Shown: one piece after another, positions 1 to 8,312 of the stretch
How positions within the stretch are numbered: position 1 is the stretch's first letter
Layout of the letters: every line of letters begins with the position of its first letter
Origin: Leptolyngbya sp. 'hensonii'
GTDB lineage: Bacteria > Cyanobacteriota > Cyanobacteriia > GCF-001939115
NCBI RefSeq assembly: GCF_001939115.1
Contig: NZ_MQTZ01000041.1
Span: 62,001-126,000 of the forward strand
Length of the DNA stretch: 64,000 bases
Direction of reading: 5' to 3'
Program-made: the position numbers and the translations under genes
The notes under the pieces: model-generated
What the model saw: only the letters and a program-made list of their open reading frames with translations
Told to the model about the DNA's origin: nothing
The model's database searches: none

Positions 1-1
1 G

Positions 2-718
2 AGCGGATTCCAGGCAGCCAGGGGTGACCTGTTGGTCTATGTAGATGACGACAACGTGTTGGACGCAAACTATCTGACCCAGGTGTTGCAAATTTTCACT
101 GAATTTGAGGGACTGGGAGCGATCGGGGGCAAATCCTTACCCGAATTTGAAGTGGCCCCCAAACCCTGGGTCTCAGAATTCTATAAAGTTCTGGCCTTGC
201 GAGATTTTGGGGATGAACCCTTGGTTCATATGGGTAGCTTTGGGACTTTGTCCCAGAATACCTATCCTGATTTTGCCCCGGCTGGCATTGGGCTGGCGGT
301 GAGACGGCAGGCTTTTCTCTCCTACACCCAATGGGTGACAGCCGATTGCCGTCGCCTCGCCCTGGGTCGCACTGGCAACCAGCTCACTTCTGGGGAAGAC
401 AACGACATTATTCTGACCTTGTTGAATGCGGGTTGGGGGGTGGGCTATTTTCCCCAACTGCAGCTCAAGCATCTGATTCCCGCCCGCCGATTGCAGCGAG
501 ACTACCTGGGACAACTGAATCGGGCAGCCTGCCGTTCCTGGGTTCGGGTTATGGATATTCATGGCATTCGCGTCTGGCAGAAAATCCCTTCCTCCACCCT
601 CGTTCTGCGGAAAGCGAAGGCATTTTTTGCGTATCGGGCCTGGCAGGATGCTGCTGCCTATGTTCACTGGCAGGGTGCCTGCGGCACCTTTGAAGGATTG
701 GCCAGTTTGTCGAATTAG
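2..718 (+). CDS. Family 2 glycosyltransferase, 5' end cut by window
   Basis: The reading frame is open from base 2 and begins in SGFQAARGDLLVYVDDDN, the typical GT2 stretch in which the aspartates bind the metal and nucleotide-sugar. A later SGEDNDIILTLL segment matches the acceptor/catalytic ED region of this family. The N-terminal nucleotide-binding strand lies outside the window, so only the last 239 or so residues are seen. No membrane segment is visible, so it is probably a cytoplasmic or peripheral enzyme transferring a sugar to a lipid- or glycan-linked acceptor. It heads a run of six glycosyltransferase genes on the same strand, which points to an exopolysaccharide, O-antigen-like or protein-glycan locus extending upstream. 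Substrate is unknown. Confidence 0.88.
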   Translation, partial: SGFQAARGDLLVYVDDDNVLDANYLTQVLQIFTEFEGLGAIGGKSLPEFEVAPKPWVSEFYKVLALRDFGDEPLVHMGSFGTLSQNTYPDFAPAGIGLAVRRQAFLSYTQWVTADCRRLALGRTGNQLTSGEDNDIILTLLNAGWGVGYFPQLQLKHLIPARRLQRDYLGQLNRAACRSWVRVMDIHGIRVWQKIPSSTLVLRKAKAFFAYRAWQDAAAYVHWQGACGTFEGLASLSN

Positions 719-750
719 TCATTGCCCACTTGTCATCAGCAGGAATTCCT

Positions 751-1707
751 ATGTACGCAGTCGCAAAACAATTTCATCTCGGTCGGGTGGCTTACTGGTC
801 TTTCCACTATCCCAAAGGGGTCATCCAGCGCACCTTTCGTCGTGACCCCATTCGCAGATCGTTCGATGAAAAGGCCCGCCAGCAAATGGAAGCCACCGCC
901 TATTCTCTGACTCCCATTACGCTGGCGTCTGGTCCCGATACTCCCGAAATCCATTTCCTCACCGGCGCTGGTTTCTGGTATCAAACCTGCTTCTGTGCTT
1001 ATTCCATGATGCAGCAGGCCGATCGGTATTTGCGTCCGGTGATTTACGATGACGGTTCCCTGGAACAGGTCCATCAGGCGGCGATCCAGCGTCTGTTTCC
1101 GGATGTCAGAATCCTGCAACGGCGGGAAATTGAGGCCCGCCTGAATCAGTGGCTACCGTTGCAAAAATTTCCCTGGCTGCGATCACGCCGATTAGCCTAT
1201 CCCCAACTGCGGAAGCTGACGGACATCCATGTGGGTTCCCAGGGCTGGAAGCTAGTGCTGGACTCGGACATGCTCTTCTTCCAGCCTCCTACGCTCCTGC
1301 TGGATTGGTTAGAATCCCCGCAACACCCCTGCCATATGGTTGATGTGGAAAATGCCTATGGCTACTCCGAGCAACTGATGACCGCTCTGGCCGGTAGTCC
1401 CATTCCTGATTTGGTCAATGTGGGGGTCTGCGGCTTGCAGAGCGAGGCGATCGATTGGGAAGAAATGGAATTCTGGTGCAAAACCCTGATCGAGCAAGAA
1501 GGCTCCCATTATTACCAGGAGCAGGCACTTACAGCCATGTTGATGGCCCGTTATCCCCGTAAGGTTGCCCCGGCTGCTCAGTACCAGGTGCTTCCGAGTC
1601 GTCGAGAGGTAATGCGCCCTACTGCAACCCTGCATCACTACGTGGCTGATTCCAAACCCTGGTATTTCCGGTATGGCTGGCGTCATGCCGTGGGGATGCC
1701 TGTGTAG
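751..1707 (+). CDS. Probable glycosyltransferase (GT-A-like, DxD motif)
   Basis: The protein of about 318 residues contains LVLDSDMLFF, a DxD motif placed as in GT-A glycosyltransferases that handle nucleotide sugars, followed by a segment on the nature of family 8-like enzymes. No membrane helix is seen. I chose the ATG at 751 because AGGAA lies just upstream; an in-frame TTG 21 bases earlier has no such site. It starts 32 bases after the preceding glycosyltransferase stop and is followed after 51 bases by another, so it is very likely cotranscribed. The family assignment rests on the DxD context and neighbourhood; the sugar donor and acceptor cannot be read from sequence. Confidence 0.72.
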   Translation: MYAVAKQFHLGRVAYWSFHYPKGVIQRTFRRDPIRRSFDEKARQQMEATAYSLTPITLASGPDTPEIHFLTGAGFWYQTCFCAYSMMQQADRYLRPVIYDDGSLEQVHQAAIQRLFPDVRILQRREIEARLNQWLPLQKFPWLRSRRLAYPQLRKLTDIHVGSQGWKLVLDSDMLFFQPPTLLLDWLESPQHPCHMVDVENAYGYSEQLMTALAGSPIPDLVNVGVCGLQSEAIDWEEMEFWCKTLIEQEGSHYYQEQALTAMLMARYPRKVAPAAQYQVLPSRREVMRPTATLHHYVADSKPWYFRYGWRHAVGMPV

Positions 1708-1758
1708 AACCTCTTCTCTTTGTACACCGTTACAAACTTGCTTCTCTGGAGAGTTGGT

Positions 1759-2733
1759 ATGCGTCCTCTCGTTTCTGTCCTGATTCCCTGCTATAACGCC
1801 GATCGCTGGTTAGCCCGCACCCTGAAGTCGGTCCTGGCCCAGTCCTGGAACAAACTCGAAATCATCGTCGTGGATGATGGCTCGACAGATAACAGTTTGA
1901 CGATCGCCCGATCCTTTGCGTCCTCATCGGTTGCTGTTCTCTCCCAGGTCAATCAAGGGGCCAGCGCAGCTCGTAATCGGGCCTTGCAAGTAGCTCAGGG
2001 AGACTTCATCCAGTATCTGGATGCGGATGACTTACTGAGTTCCAACAAAATTGAGGCCCAACTTTTTCTCCTGCAACACCACCCGGAAAATATGCTCGCC
2101 CTCTGCAACACGATTCACTTTTGGGATGAAACCGATCCGGAAGTGGGCACGCTGGAAACAGGAGGTCATTTCTTTGCGAATAGCGATCGACCCGTAGAAT
2201 GGCTGATTCAACTTCTGGGCGGAGACGGGGCGGGGGCGATGGTCCATCCTGCTGCCTGGCTGATTTCCCGGGCGGTAGCAGCAGGGGCTGGCCCCTGGAA
2301 TGAACAACTTTCCCTAGATGATGATGGGGAGTATTTCGCTCGGGTTGTGCTGGCTAGCGCTGGGATTCGATACACTCCGATCGGCTGTTCTTACTATCGC
2401 AAATACAAAGGGGGTAACAGTCTGAGTGGGGGCCGGTCTGATCGACATCAGTGGTCAGCACTGCAGTCGATCGCCCTGAAGGCAGACTACCTGCTCAGTC
2501 GCACCCAGGATCAACGGGCTAAACGCGCGATTGCCCGCTGCTACATGGAACGAGCTGTTCAGGCTTACCCCGGCCATCCCCATGTGACACAGACTGCTCT
2601 CCGGGAGATCAGACAACTGGGTGTAAAAGCAGATCTGCCGACCTGCGGGAGCTGGCGCGGGGAACTACTCCGCTTTCTCCTGGGCTGGAAACTGGCAAAA
2701 AGACTCAGTATGGCCTATCACCATTCCTTTTAG
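1759..2733 (+). CDS. Family 2 glycosyltransferase
   Basis: The N-terminus reads VSVLIPCYNADRWLARTLKS followed by IIVVDDGSTDNS and then ASAARNRAL and YLDADD, the canonical GT2 (GT-A fold) series that binds UDP/dTDP-sugar and metal. The remaining C-terminal third is less conserved and probably sets acceptor choice. I place the start at ATG 1759, which has GGAGAG upstream and begins directly before the first strand; an upstream in-frame TTG/ATG at 1720 would add 13 residues of poor family fit. Length of about 324 residues is normal. It is the third gene of the glycosyltransferase run. Confidence 0.9.
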   Translation: MRPLVSVLIPCYNADRWLARTLKSVLAQSWNKLEIIVVDDGSTDNSLTIARSFASSSVAVLSQVNQGASAARNRALQVAQGDFIQYLDADDLLSSNKIEAQLFLLQHHPENMLALCNTIHFWDETDPEVGTLETGGHFFANSDRPVEWLIQLLGGDGAGAMVHPAAWLISRAVAAGAGPWNEQLSLDDDGEYFARVVLASAGIRYTPIGCSYYRKYKGGNSLSGGRSDRHQWSALQSIALKADYLLSRTQDQRAKRAIARCYMERAVQAYPGHPHVTQTALREIRQLGVKADLPTCGSWRGELLRFLLGWKLAKRLSMAYHHSF

Positions 2734-2746
2734 ATCCTGCCCGCCC

Positions 2747-2766
2747 AGGCATTGCATACAACGCCT
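2747..2766. repeat. Copy a of a 20-bp dispersed palindromic repeat
   Basis: AGGCATTGCATACAACGCCT, an imperfect palindrome followed by CT. It is one of five copies recognised in this window (consensus AGGCRTTGCRYGCAACGCCT), four of them in the spacers between glycosyltransferase genes. Confidence 0.75.
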
Positions 2767-2784
2767 CTATCCCGTCGCTGAATC

Positions 2785-2823
2785 CACCCCGGCCCTGCGG
2801 GCCACCCCTCCCAAGCGGGGATT
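2785..2823. repeat. GC-rich double-hairpin intergenic element
   Basis: The element contains GGCCC-TGC-GGGCC (2791-2803) followed at once by CCCCTCCCAAGCGGGG (2805-2820), so the transcript would form two short hairpins. The wording resembles an intergenic repeat that I recall from several cyanobacterial genomes, but only this copy is seen here. It lies in the 155-base spacer between two glycosyltransferase genes, between copies a and b of the 20-bp palindrome. Confidence 0.5.
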
Positions 2824-2840
2824 TAATCTACACCCCATAC

Positions 2841-2860
2841 AGGCGTTGCCCGTAACGCCT
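2841..2860. repeat. Copy b of the 20-bp palindromic repeat
   Basis: AGGCGTTGCCCGTAACGCCT, followed by CTAAC. It lies 28 bases before the ATG of the next glycosyltransferase gene. Confidence 0.75.
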
Positions 2861-2888
2861 CTAACACCCCCCAAAATCGATACCAACT

Positions 2889-3860
2889 ATGGATGTATCA
2901 ATTATTATTCCGACTTATAACCGGCTCTGGTGTCTGCCTCAGGCGATCGAATCCTGTCGCCATACCCATTGCCGCACCGAAATCATTGTGGCTGATGATG
3001 GCAGTACTGATGGCACCTGGGAATGGTTGTTGACCCAAGCAGATGTAGTAGCCCTACACCAGTCCCATCAGGGCAAGCCCTGGGCCGTAAATCGGGCCAC
3101 CACGATCGCTCGGGGACAATATATTCGCATCCTCGACTCAGATGATTGGCTTTGCCCTGGCACGATCGATCGCCAATTCAAAGCAGCGATCGCCACAGGG
3201 GCTGACCTGGTGTACTCCCGGGTGGATGGGCTGGAGTACCACAGTGGCAAAATTATTCAGCAACCGGAACCGGGAGTCTGGGATGATTTTCTCGCAGTGC
3301 AATTGGGAGAAGGATACAGCAGCCATTTCCTGGGCATGCTGTTCCGCCGTGAGCTGATTGAGCAGGTGCCGCACCGTCCAGACTTCGCCTATCGAGACGA
3401 TCGGCTGTTTCTACTGGAAATTGGTTTGCTGCATCCCAAGCTCGCCTATGTTCCTGGCTGTGCAGGTTACTGGGTACGGCATGGACAACAATTGCAAGCT
3501 AACTATCGGGGCATGCAGTCTGTCACCGCCAATGGGCAACATCTGGAACTTTACAAACGCATTTTAGGCATTCTGGCAGAGCGGCATGAGTTGACCCCCC
3601 GACGGCGTCGGGCTGCCTGTCAGGTGCTCTGGCCCTTAGCCCATGGCATTGCCTATACCCATCCCACAGAGGCCAGAGAAGTTGCGGACTGGATTTATAC
3701 CCTTGACCCCACCTTTCACCCCCCTGAACCTGGGATGTTGGGGCGACTCTACGATCGCCTGGGCTTTCAGACCACAGAAACAATCTTGCGCTTTCGCCGC
3801 CATTTGCTTGGACTCCTGGGCCGCTATCCCTCACCTACCCTGCATCATTTTCCCTCTTAA
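2889..3860 (+). CDS. Family 2 glycosyltransferase
   Basis: The protein of 323 residues begins MDVSIIIPTYNRLWCLPQAI, continues with IIVADDGSTDGTWEW and has ILDSDDWLCPGTI near residue 80, the classic GT2 donor-binding elements. It is soluble by inspection. The ATG at 2889 begins exactly at the first strand of the fold, so the start is secure although the ribosome-binding site is weak. Position within the run of six glycosyltransferases indicates successive sugar additions on one surface glycan; donor and acceptor are unknown. Confidence 0.9.
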   Translation: MDVSIIIPTYNRLWCLPQAIESCRHTHCRTEIIVADDGSTDGTWEWLLTQADVVALHQSHQGKPWAVNRATTIARGQYIRILDSDDWLCPGTIDRQFKAAIATGADLVYSRVDGLEYHSGKIIQQPEPGVWDDFLAVQLGEGYSSHFLGMLFRRELIEQVPHRPDFAYRDDRLFLLEIGLLHPKLAYVPGCAGYWVRHGQQLQANYRGMQSVTANGQHLELYKRILGILAERHELTPRRRRAACQVLWPLAHGIAYTHPTEAREVADWIYTLDPTFHPPEPGMLGRLYDRLGFQTTETILRFRRHLLGLLGRYPSPTLHHFPS

Positions 3861-3864
3861 ACCC

Positions 3865-3894
3865 GTTAGAGGCCTTGCACGCAACGCCTCTAAC
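3865..3894. repeat. Copy c of the palindromic repeat, longest arms
   Basis: GTTAGAGGC and GCCTCTAAC form perfect 9-base arms around CTTGCACGCAAC. This is the most complete palindrome of the family. It begins 4 bases after the stop of the preceding glycosyltransferase gene and could act as a hairpin in the transcript. Confidence 0.8.
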
Positions 3895-3940
3895 CCAACG
3901 CCTCGCCTCGCCGCTCACCCCATTTTGGATACCAAATCCT

Positions 3941-4981
3941 ATGCTGCCCCTCAATCTTTTTTACGAAGAACCGGATCCCGATCGCTGGCTGCCCCTGGAT
4001 CGCTTTCCCCGCCAAGCTATCCGCCGTCTCCTCCGAGGGCCAGCGAAAATTGGTGGCCAGAAACGAGTTTTCCTGAATCTCTGCGCTGGTTTGGACCGTC
4101 TGGGAGTTCCCTACCGGATCAACAATTACCGCCACATTCGCCGTCACCCGGAGGAAGTGGCCTGCATCCTGGGCAAGACCCAACTGCTGGACAAAATTCG
4201 GTGGCAAAATCCCATTTTGCTGGGACCTGCCATTCTTTCCCACCCTTGTGATCGGCCTGACCTGATGCAACGATTACCCATCGAGAAGATCGTGGTTCCG
4301 GGTGAATGGATGCGCCAGATGTGCGAGCCAGCCTTTGGCGATCGGGTGCTGGCCTGGCCCGTGGGTATTGATACTGAACAGTGGCGTCCTGTTCCAGACA
4401 GCCTCAAAGACATCGATATTCTGCTATATGACAAGGTGCGGTGGCAGAGAGGCCATTATGGCCCAGAGCTGATTCAGCCCATTCAGGCTCTCCTTGCCCA
4501 ACGGGGGTTGAAGGTAGCCGTACTTCGATATGGGGCTTACCAGGAAGCTGAGTTCCACCATCTACTGCGTAGAAGTCGGGCCATGATCTTCCTATGTGAA
4601 CACGAAACCCAAGGAATTGCCTATCAGCAGGCTCTGGCTTGCAATGTGCCGATTTTGGCCTGGGATCGGGGTGGGTTCTGGCAAGATCCCTCCTACTATC
4701 CAAGCAAAGTCCAATACGGTCCCGTGAGTTCTGTACCCTACTGGGACGATCGTTGTGGTTTAAAGTTCGCTAGCCTGAATGAATTCCCGGCCCAGTTGGA
4801 TGCCTTTCTAGCGGGATTGTCTCAGAGACAGTTTTGCCCCAGAGAATATATTCTGGAAAACCTGACCCTGGAGTGTTGCGCCCGTCAGTATCTGGACATT
4901 GTTCAGAGCATCCAGGCCCATTTTGCGATCCAGCCCATCACTCCTCCTCCCCAACTTTCCCAATTTCCTTACCCCGCATAA
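3941..4981 (+). CDS. Glycosyltransferase, GT1/GT4-like (GT-B)
   Basis: The protein of about 346 residues shows a GT-B pattern: VVPGEWMRQMCEPAFGDRVL and WPVGIDTEQWRPVP in the middle, and FLCEHETQGIAYQQALACN near the C-terminus, an EX7E-like element for nucleotide-sugar binding in family 4/1 enzymes. I chose ATG 3941 rather than the in-frame ATG at 3875 because the earlier one lies inside palindromic repeat copy c and would add 22 residues encoded by repeat DNA. It follows the GT2 gene by 80 bases and precedes another GT-B gene. Acceptor and donor are unknown. Confidence 0.8.
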   Translation: MLPLNLFYEEPDPDRWLPLDRFPRQAIRRLLRGPAKIGGQKRVFLNLCAGLDRLGVPYRINNYRHIRRHPEEVACILGKTQLLDKIRWQNPILLGPAILSHPCDRPDLMQRLPIEKIVVPGEWMRQMCEPAFGDRVLAWPVGIDTEQWRPVPDSLKDIDILLYDKVRWQRGHYGPELIQPIQALLAQRGLKVAVLRYGAYQEAEFHHLLRRSRAMIFLCEHETQGIAYQQALACNVPILAWDRGGFWQDPSYYPSKVQYGPVSSVPYWDDRCGLKFASLNEFPAQLDAFLAGLSQRQFCPREYILENLTLECCARQYLDIVQSIQAHFAIQPITPPPQLSQFPYPA

Positions 4982-5009
4982 ATCCAGGGGCCACCCATGC
5001 CGCCTGTAC

Positions 5010-5029
5010 AGGCACTGCCTGCAACGCCT
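5010..5029. repeat. Copy d of the 20-bp palindromic repeat
   Basis: AGGCACTGCCTGCAACGCCT in the spacer between two glycosyltransferase genes. An open frame runs through it into the next gene, which can mislead start prediction. Confidence 0.7.
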
Positions 5030-5062
5030 CCTCTTGCCCCTTGCTCCCATGGAATTCTTATC

Positions 5063-6271
5063 ATGGCTAAAATTCTGATCTTGATCGGTGCCCACCTCTG
5101 CACGGCTCCTCGCCCCCAGAAAGAGGCAGCAGCCCTGGCCCAAGCAGGCCATGATGTGACCGTGGGTGGGGTGTGGTTTGACCCGACTCTGGTGGAACGA
5201 GATCGCCTCCTGATGGCTGATCTGCCCTATACCTTCACCCCCATCCTGGACTTCCGTCCAGAGCACCCGGAACGGGTGGGTGTTCGGCTACAGGCTCGAC
5301 TTGCCCGTGCAGCCTTCCGACGGTTGGGGTTGTTCTCACCGGCTCTTCTAGGTTATGGGACCCGATCGCTGTTGCGGTTTGCGCTCAAGGAACAGGCTGA
5401 CCTGACGATCGTGCACTCAGAGGCAGGGTTGTGGGTGGGAGATCGGCTCTTGCAAAAAGGATTGCAGGTGGGTGTGGATTTTGAAGATTGGTTCTCCCAT
5501 GATTTGCTCCCAGAGGCCCGCGCCACTCGGCCTATTGCTCATCTAAAAAAGTTGGAAGAACGGCTGATTCGAACTTGCAAATATTGCCTCACCACTTCCA
5601 ATGCCATGGCCACGGCCCTGGCCCAGTTCTATCAGGCTCCCCGTCCAACTGTGGTTTATAACACTTTTCCGCCAGTTCTGACCCAAATCGATCATCGCCT
5701 GGATCAACAGTCCATACCGAAAGTACACTGGTTTTCCCAGAATATTGGTCGGGGTCGGGGACTGGAAGCCCTCCTACAGGCATTGCCATTGCTGAAACGT
5801 TCTGTGGAGGTTCATCTGCGGGGAAATTGCACCGATACAACCCGACAATGGTTAGAGGAATTGACCCCACCTGACTGGCGATCGCGGCTATTCATCCATC
5901 CCACCGTACCGAACCATGAACTGCCCGTCCGCATCGCTGAAAATGATATCGGTCTGGCCCTGGAGCAGTCTGACCCCCCTAATCACGATCTGACTGTTTC
6001 CAACAAGTTATTTCAATATTTGCAGGCAGGACTGGCGGTGATTGCCACCAACACAGCCGGACAACGGGAAGTAATGGCCCAATGTCCGAAGGCTGGCCAC
6101 TTAACGCCCTGTGATGATTCAGTAGCGTTGGCCCGGGCGATCAACGCCCTGATCATGGATCCAATGGCTTTACGATCGGCTAAAATTGCAGCCTTGCAAG
6201 CAGCTCAGGAACAGTTTTGTTGGGAAAAACAGCGTGATCGGTTGCTTCAGGCTATTGATCGGGCATTGTAG
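5063..6271 (+). CDS. Glycosyltransferase family 4
   Basis: About 402 residues with a two-lobed GT-B pattern. The first strand is MAKILILIGAHLC; a linker with VHWFSQNIGRGRGLEALL precedes the donor lobe, and LALEQSDPPNHDLTVSNKLF followed by FQYLQAGLAVIATNTAGQRE is the EX7E/nucleotide-sugar region typical of GT4. The start at ATG 5063 matches the first strand; the frame is open upstream to 4997, but that part is encoded by palindromic repeat copy d. It is the last gene of the glycosyltransferase run; after it comes a spacer with a hairpin. Confidence 0.85.
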   Translation: MAKILILIGAHLCTAPRPQKEAAALAQAGHDVTVGGVWFDPTLVERDRLLMADLPYTFTPILDFRPEHPERVGVRLQARLARAAFRRLGLFSPALLGYGTRSLLRFALKEQADLTIVHSEAGLWVGDRLLQKGLQVGVDFEDWFSHDLLPEARATRPIAHLKKLEERLIRTCKYCLTTSNAMATALAQFYQAPRPTVVYNTFPPVLTQIDHRLDQQSIPKVHWFSQNIGRGRGLEALLQALPLLKRSVEVHLRGNCTDTTRQWLEELTPPDWRSRLFIHPTVPNHELPVRIAENDIGLALEQSDPPNHDLTVSNKLFQYLQAGLAVIATNTAGQREVMAQCPKAGHLTPCDDSVALARAINALIMDPMALRSAKIAALQAAQEQFCWEKQRDRLLQAIDRAL

Positions 6272-6581
6272 TCAATTCTGACATCCTCCCCGTGGCTAGA
6301 AGCCAGGGGGATCCTCTCTCAAGCAGCCGAGTTGTCTAAACCAATTGCTTGATTTCCACCGTCTCTATTGAGCTTATCCTCCCTCACCTTAAAGAGTTGT
6401 TGAAGCTTCTGGGTTTTCTGTAAACCTTCTGTAAAACGGTAGCTTTTGTTACCAAAACAGTCCTCTGCTTTTCGGATAGTGAGGTGTTGACTGATCTCCA
6501 ACTTTCTCTCTGCCCGTGGGTCTGAACAGGATTGTGCATCTTTTACTACTACCTGGCTTATTAATGCAAATAGGGTAAAAG
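6272..6581. other. 310-base spacer with a hairpin, no convincing gene
   Basis: The spacer separates the glycosyltransferase run from the chemosensory operon. Near its left end is a strong hairpin (annotated separately). A minus-strand frame at 6319-6597 is open for 92 codons, but it matches no family I know and runs into the next gene's start. The right part, ending AATAGGGTAAAAG before the ATG at 6582, is a likely leader of the chemosensory operon. No clear promoter could be named. Confidence 0.5.
6281..6312. repeat. Hairpin resembling an IS200/IS605 element end
   Basis: GACATCCTCCCC is followed by a stem of CCCC-TGGCT pairing with AGCCA-GGGG across AGA. The wording GACATCCTCCCCG...CGGGG is what I recall from the right-end hairpins next to tnpB genes of IS200/IS605-type elements in cyanobacteria. 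No recognisable tnpA or tnpB remains nearby, so this would be a relic. A simple transcription-related hairpin is the alternative. Confidence 0.4.
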
Positions 6582-7838
6582 ATGAACGAGGCTTCAAATC
6601 TTCTGCCGCATCCCATGGTCAACCGGGGAGCTGCTTCTGTCACGCGCCCGCTCAACTTCCTGGCTCAACTGATTCACGCCTCTGCCTATGGATACTTGAA
6701 GGTGTCCGATCGTAGGGTTGTCTGGTCCATCTATCTGGATGGGGGGAAGGTTGCCTATGCTTCCCACTCCATCCATCCGCTGGAACGACTGGAACTGCAA
6801 CTGCACCGTCTGGGCCATCGGGTCTCTACTTTTGTGCGGGAAACCCTGCAGCAGATCCAGCAGACGGTTGATCCCAGAATTGGGCCATCTATTGATAATT
6901 CGGATTATCGCGCGATCGCCTATCTGGTTGATCAGGGTTTCCTGACTTCGGGTGAAGCAGCGACCTTGATGGAGAATCTGATCAAAGAGGTCTTGGAATC
7001 ATTCCTGCTGCTCCAGAACGGAACCTGTGAATTTATTAACCAGGTGGAGCACCTGCCCCGATTTTGTCGTCTGGATCTGCCTCCCTTGGTGGCCTATTGC
7101 CGGACCCGGCTTCAGAACTGGCAGGCTCTGGGACCTCAGATCTGGTCTCCTTATCAGCGGCCTTACTTTTTCAGTCAGGCCCAATCTCAGCTAAAAATAT
7201 CCCTGGAACTGCAGCAAAAACTGGGTTCTTTTCTAAAAGGGTACAGCTTTCGCCAGTTGAGCGTGCTTTTGAACAAAGATGAACTGGCGATCGCCCAGGG
7301 TCTGCAAGCCTATATTCAGGACGGGGTGATTCTGCTGCGAGAACCCCATCCCCCCTTCGAACTTCTGCCCCGTATTCCTCAACAGGTCTCAGAGACATCC
7401 CGAAAATCGGTTCCGCTCCCCCCGCCTCCCCCACCTCCCATCGTGGAGGAACCCCTGCCTGCGGCGGAACAGCAAGTCTTCAAGGTTGCCTGTATTGATG
7501 ACAGCCCCAGCATCTTGAATGAAATGCGGCGATTTCTCAGCGATGACAGTTTTGAAGTCTTTGCGATTAATGACCCGCTCAAAGCTCTGATTCAGGTGGT
7601 CCGACTGAAACCTGATTTGATCCTGTTGGATATCGGCATGCCCGGAATGGATGGATATAAACTCTGTCGATTACTCCGGAATCATTCCTCCTTTAGCCAG
7701 ACCCCGATCGTCATGGTCACAGGCAACACCGGTATTATCGATCGGGCGAAAGCAAAATTTGTGGGTGCATCCGGTTATCTCACCAAACCCTTTACCAAGT
7801 CAGAATTGCTGAAAATGGTGTTTACCCATCTGGCTTGA
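6582..7838 (+). CDS. pixG: PATAN-domain response regulator, PatA/PixG (PilG) type
   Basis: The 418-residue protein has an N-terminal PATAN/DUF4388-like region (about 1-270), a proline-rich linker near 275-290, and a C-terminal receiver domain from about 300. The receiver has the acidic pair D306-D307, phospho-acceptor D350 in LLDIGMPGMDGY and the conserved lysine K402 in TKPF, so it should be phosphorylatable. PATAN-REC proteins are cyanobacterial output regulators of phototaxis and pilus motility (PixG, PatA). Here it starts a chemosensory operon in the order regulator, CheY, CheW, MCP, CheA, as in pixGHIJL. It probably receives phosphate from the hybrid CheA and acts on type IV pilus function. 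Gene name by synteny and domain order; whether the input is light is not shown. Confidence 0.85.
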   Translation: MNEASNLLPHPMVNRGAASVTRPLNFLAQLIHASAYGYLKVSDRRVVWSIYLDGGKVAYASHSIHPLERLELQLHRLGHRVSTFVRETLQQIQQTVDPRIGPSIDNSDYRAIAYLVDQGFLTSGEAATLMENLIKEVLESFLLLQNGTCEFINQVEHLPRFCRLDLPPLVAYCRTRLQNWQALGPQIWSPYQRPYFFSQAQSQLKISLELQQKLGSFLKGYSFRQLSVLLNKDELAIAQGLQAYIQDGVILLREPHPPFELLPRIPQQVSETSRKSVPLPPPPPPPIVEEPLPAAEQQVFKVACIDDSPSILNEMRRFLSDDSFEVFAINDPLKALIQVVRLKPDLILLDIGMPGMDGYKLCRLLRNHSSFSQTPIVMVTGNTGIIDRAKAKFVGASGYLTKPFTKSELLKMVFTHLA

Positions 7839-7942
7839 ACTAAGAAGCAAGGATTTTGGGTTAGGGATGACGGTCAGCTCAAGCTGCACCGAATCGATCG
7901 TGGCATTGACCCTATTGTGATGATTCAGAGGTAGAGACAAGC

Positions 7943-8305
7943 GTGAGCACAATTCTGGTTGTAGATGATACTCTTTCCCAATTGGAACTGGTCAGCGATT
8001 ACCTGCGGCAAAGTGGTTACACCGTAATTAGCGCCACAGATGCCAGGGAAGCCCTGAGCAAGGCGGTGGAACTGAAACCTGATGTGGTGGTTACGGATGT
8101 GGTAATGCCAGGAATGAGCGGATTTGAGCTGTGTCGATCCCTGAAAAAACATCCTGTAACGGAGAAGTTGCCGATCGTCATTTGTTCCTCGAAGAATCAG
8201 GAACTGGATCGCCTATGGGCCATGAAGCAGGGGGCTGATGCCTATGTGACCAAACCCTTTACTCGGGAAGAACTGGTCAGTGCGGTTCAGTCGGTGGTAG
8301 CCTGA
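7943..8305 (+). CDS. pixH: CheY-like single-domain response regulator (PixH/PilH type)
   Basis: A 120-residue stand-alone receiver domain beginning STILVVDDTLSQLELVSDYL, with acidic D8-D9, phospho-acceptor D52 in VVTDVVMPGMSGF, a serine in VICSSKN in the switch position and K104 in TKPF. No output domain follows, so it works as a diffusible or phosphate-sink receiver. The start is GTG 7943, preceded by GAGGT. It sits 104 bases after pixG and 7 bases before the CheW gene. Its partner kinase is most likely the hybrid CheA at 11119. Confidence 0.88.
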   Translation: MSTILVVDDTLSQLELVSDYLRQSGYTVISATDAREALSKAVELKPDVVVTDVVMPGMSGFELCRSLKKHPVTEKLPIVICSSKNQELDRLWAMKQGADAYVTKPFTREELVSAVQSVVA

Positions 8306-8312
8306 GTTGCCT

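Noticed and set aside
6319-6597. 92-codon minus-strand frame next to the IS605-like hairpin
   Set aside because: It has no recognisable TnpB or TnpA motif (no RuvC-like D/E or zinc-finger CxxC pairs), and it overlaps the start of the PATAN-REC gene. I leave it as non-coding.
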